Shown here piece by piece: positions 63,376 to 64,000 of a stretch of 64,000 nt of DNA. The stretch is taken from positions 1 to 64,000 of the forward strand of contig MENI01000096.1 of NCBI GenBank assembly GCA_001768195.1, written 5' to 3'. Under the pieces are notes generated by a model. It made no database searches. It saw nothing but the letters and a program-made list of their open reading frames with translations, and had not been told where the DNA came from. Each line of letters begins with the position of its first letter. Position 1 is the first letter of the stretch. Made by a program: the position numbers and the translations under genes. The DNA comes from Bacteroidetes bacterium GWA2_40_15. Lineage in GTDB: Bacteria > Bacteroidota > Bacteroidia > Bacteroidales > VadinHA17.

Positions 63376-64000
63376 TTAGGTGTGACATAATTGATTTAAA
63401 GTTAAAATATTTTCTTCTTTCTTTTTTCTAAATCTGATGGGCCATTTTTTAAGTTCGATATTTTCGTTGGTATGAGTTTCTCGAGGGGTTAAAAAATTAC
63501 AACTTTCATGAGGTCTGAGGTTGTTGTAAATCCAGATAGCTTTCCTGAGTTCACGCTCGGCATTTTTTTGATCTGGTAGACGATCGCCCAGATCAAATTC
63601 ATTCTTTAGAGTTCCATTAATCCTTTCAGCAACAGCATTTTCATAAGGATCATGCTTTGTTGTCATACTGATCCTTATATTGTTTTTTTCGAGTGTTTCA
63701 ATGTAGTCAGGACTGCAGTACTGGAAACCACGATCGGAATGATGTATCAGAGGTCTGTCTGGGTATTTACGGTTTTTAATAGCTGTTTTGAGTGCGTTTA
63801 TACAGTTAATAGTCTTGAGATTATCCGAGAGCTGATATCCAACGATCTGCTTTGAGTAAACATCAGTAATAAGGCTCAGATAGAGCCATCCCTGGTTTGA
63901 TCTGAGGTAGGTTATGTCTGATGCCCATACTTGCTCAGCACGATTAATATTAAGGTCTTTAATGAGGTTAGGATGCTTGTAGAACCGGTGATATGAGTTG
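63376..64000 (-). CDS. IS3-family transposase (integrase core), truncated by the window edge
   Basis: The frame is open from 64000 to 63376. It begins within the protein (YHRFYKHPNLIKDLNINRAE) and contains the DDE triad of the rve domain: ASDITYL, HHSDRGFQYCSP and ENAVAERINGTLKNEF, ending NNLRPHESCNFLTP-like. The protein continues beyond the window. The IS end lies about 15-25 bp after the stop, against the usp remnant; TGTCACACCTAAAAGTGACA at 63366-63385 (minus strand) is probably in its terminal repeat. Confidence 0.92.
   Translation of the reverse strand, partial: NSYHRFYKHPNLIKDLNINRAEQVWASDITYLRSNQGWLYLSLITDVYSKQIVGYQLSDNLKTINCINALKTAIKNRKYPDRPLIHHSDRGFQYCSPDYIETLEKNNIRISMTTKHDPYENAVAERINGTLKNEFDLGDRLPDQKNAERELRKAIWIYNNLRPHESCNFLTPRETHTNENIELKKWPIRFRKKKEENILTLNQLCHT

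Overview
The window looks like a chromosome segment of an uncultured-type Bacteroidota (Bacteroidales/Marinilabiliales-like). The evidence is AT-rich DNA, almost no Shine-Dalgarno sequences, TAnnTTTG-type promoter boxes, many lipoprotein or Sec-exported glycoside hydrolases, a sensor with two-component-regulator propeller repeats, and Bacteroidota-type Rrf2, SpoIIE-sensor, DUF92 and IS3 proteins. KatG, a Fur/PerR-type regulator and a heme-copper-oxidase-like subunit suggest exposure to oxygen or nitrosative stress. All family names come from reading the sequence; no database search was run.

Layout. 0-1.15 kb: end of a heme-copper oxidase-like locus (subunit II without CuA ligands) and an Rrf2 regulator broken by a stop codon. 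1.5-8.2 kb: a cupin gene, a TetR repressor and a TolC/adaptor/RND efflux operon; the same near-palindromic operator lies before the cupin and before the efflux operon, so they probably form one TetR regulon. 8.2-13 kb: metallophosphoesterase, barrel-like protein, two further TetR regulators, a DsrE-like protein, and remnants of a SNF2 helicase and a PLP decarboxylase. 13-30 kb: a minus-strand carbohydrate cluster rich in rhamnosidase-type enzymes (GH106, GH78, GH95-like, a GHL6-like TIM barrel, GH26-like, a PMI-like cupin, an amidohydrolase, a Nudix enzyme, an acetyltransferase) and a GH97 pseudogene, with no SusC/SusD in view. 30-37 kb: RsgA, tRNA-Lys(CTT), a fur-katG operon with a Fur box, and glycogen phosphorylase.

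37-52.6 kb is accessory DNA. Small stress, toxin-antitoxin and DUF genes, all on the minus strand, are each followed just after the stop codon by a GC-rich palindromic element that starts with a conserved motif close to GCTAACACGGACAATG. Seven such elements (named A to G here) plus one truncated copy are seen. This is the organisation of an integron gene-cassette array (gene plus attC) in a phylum where such arrays are little described. No integrase is in the window. A GH30-like enzyme and a four-gene surface/sensor operon (propeller sensor with SpoIIE phosphatase, two secreted proteins, a beta-strand-repeat protein) interrupt the array.

52.7-64 kb: a universal stress protein, a LapA-like protein, a P2-type cation ATPase and a Na/phosphate cotransporter; then a UbiA-type prenyltransferase with an in-frame TGA facing a VTE5-VTE6-like fusion (possible isoprenoid-alcohol salvage); two alpha/beta hydrolases, one decayed; and an IS3-family element that has apparently cut a usp gene.

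The window holds at least twelve broken genes or gene remnants. The interrupting codons are both TAA and TGA, and several genes carry large internal deletions, so true decay (or draft errors for the single-base cases) explains them better than recoding.
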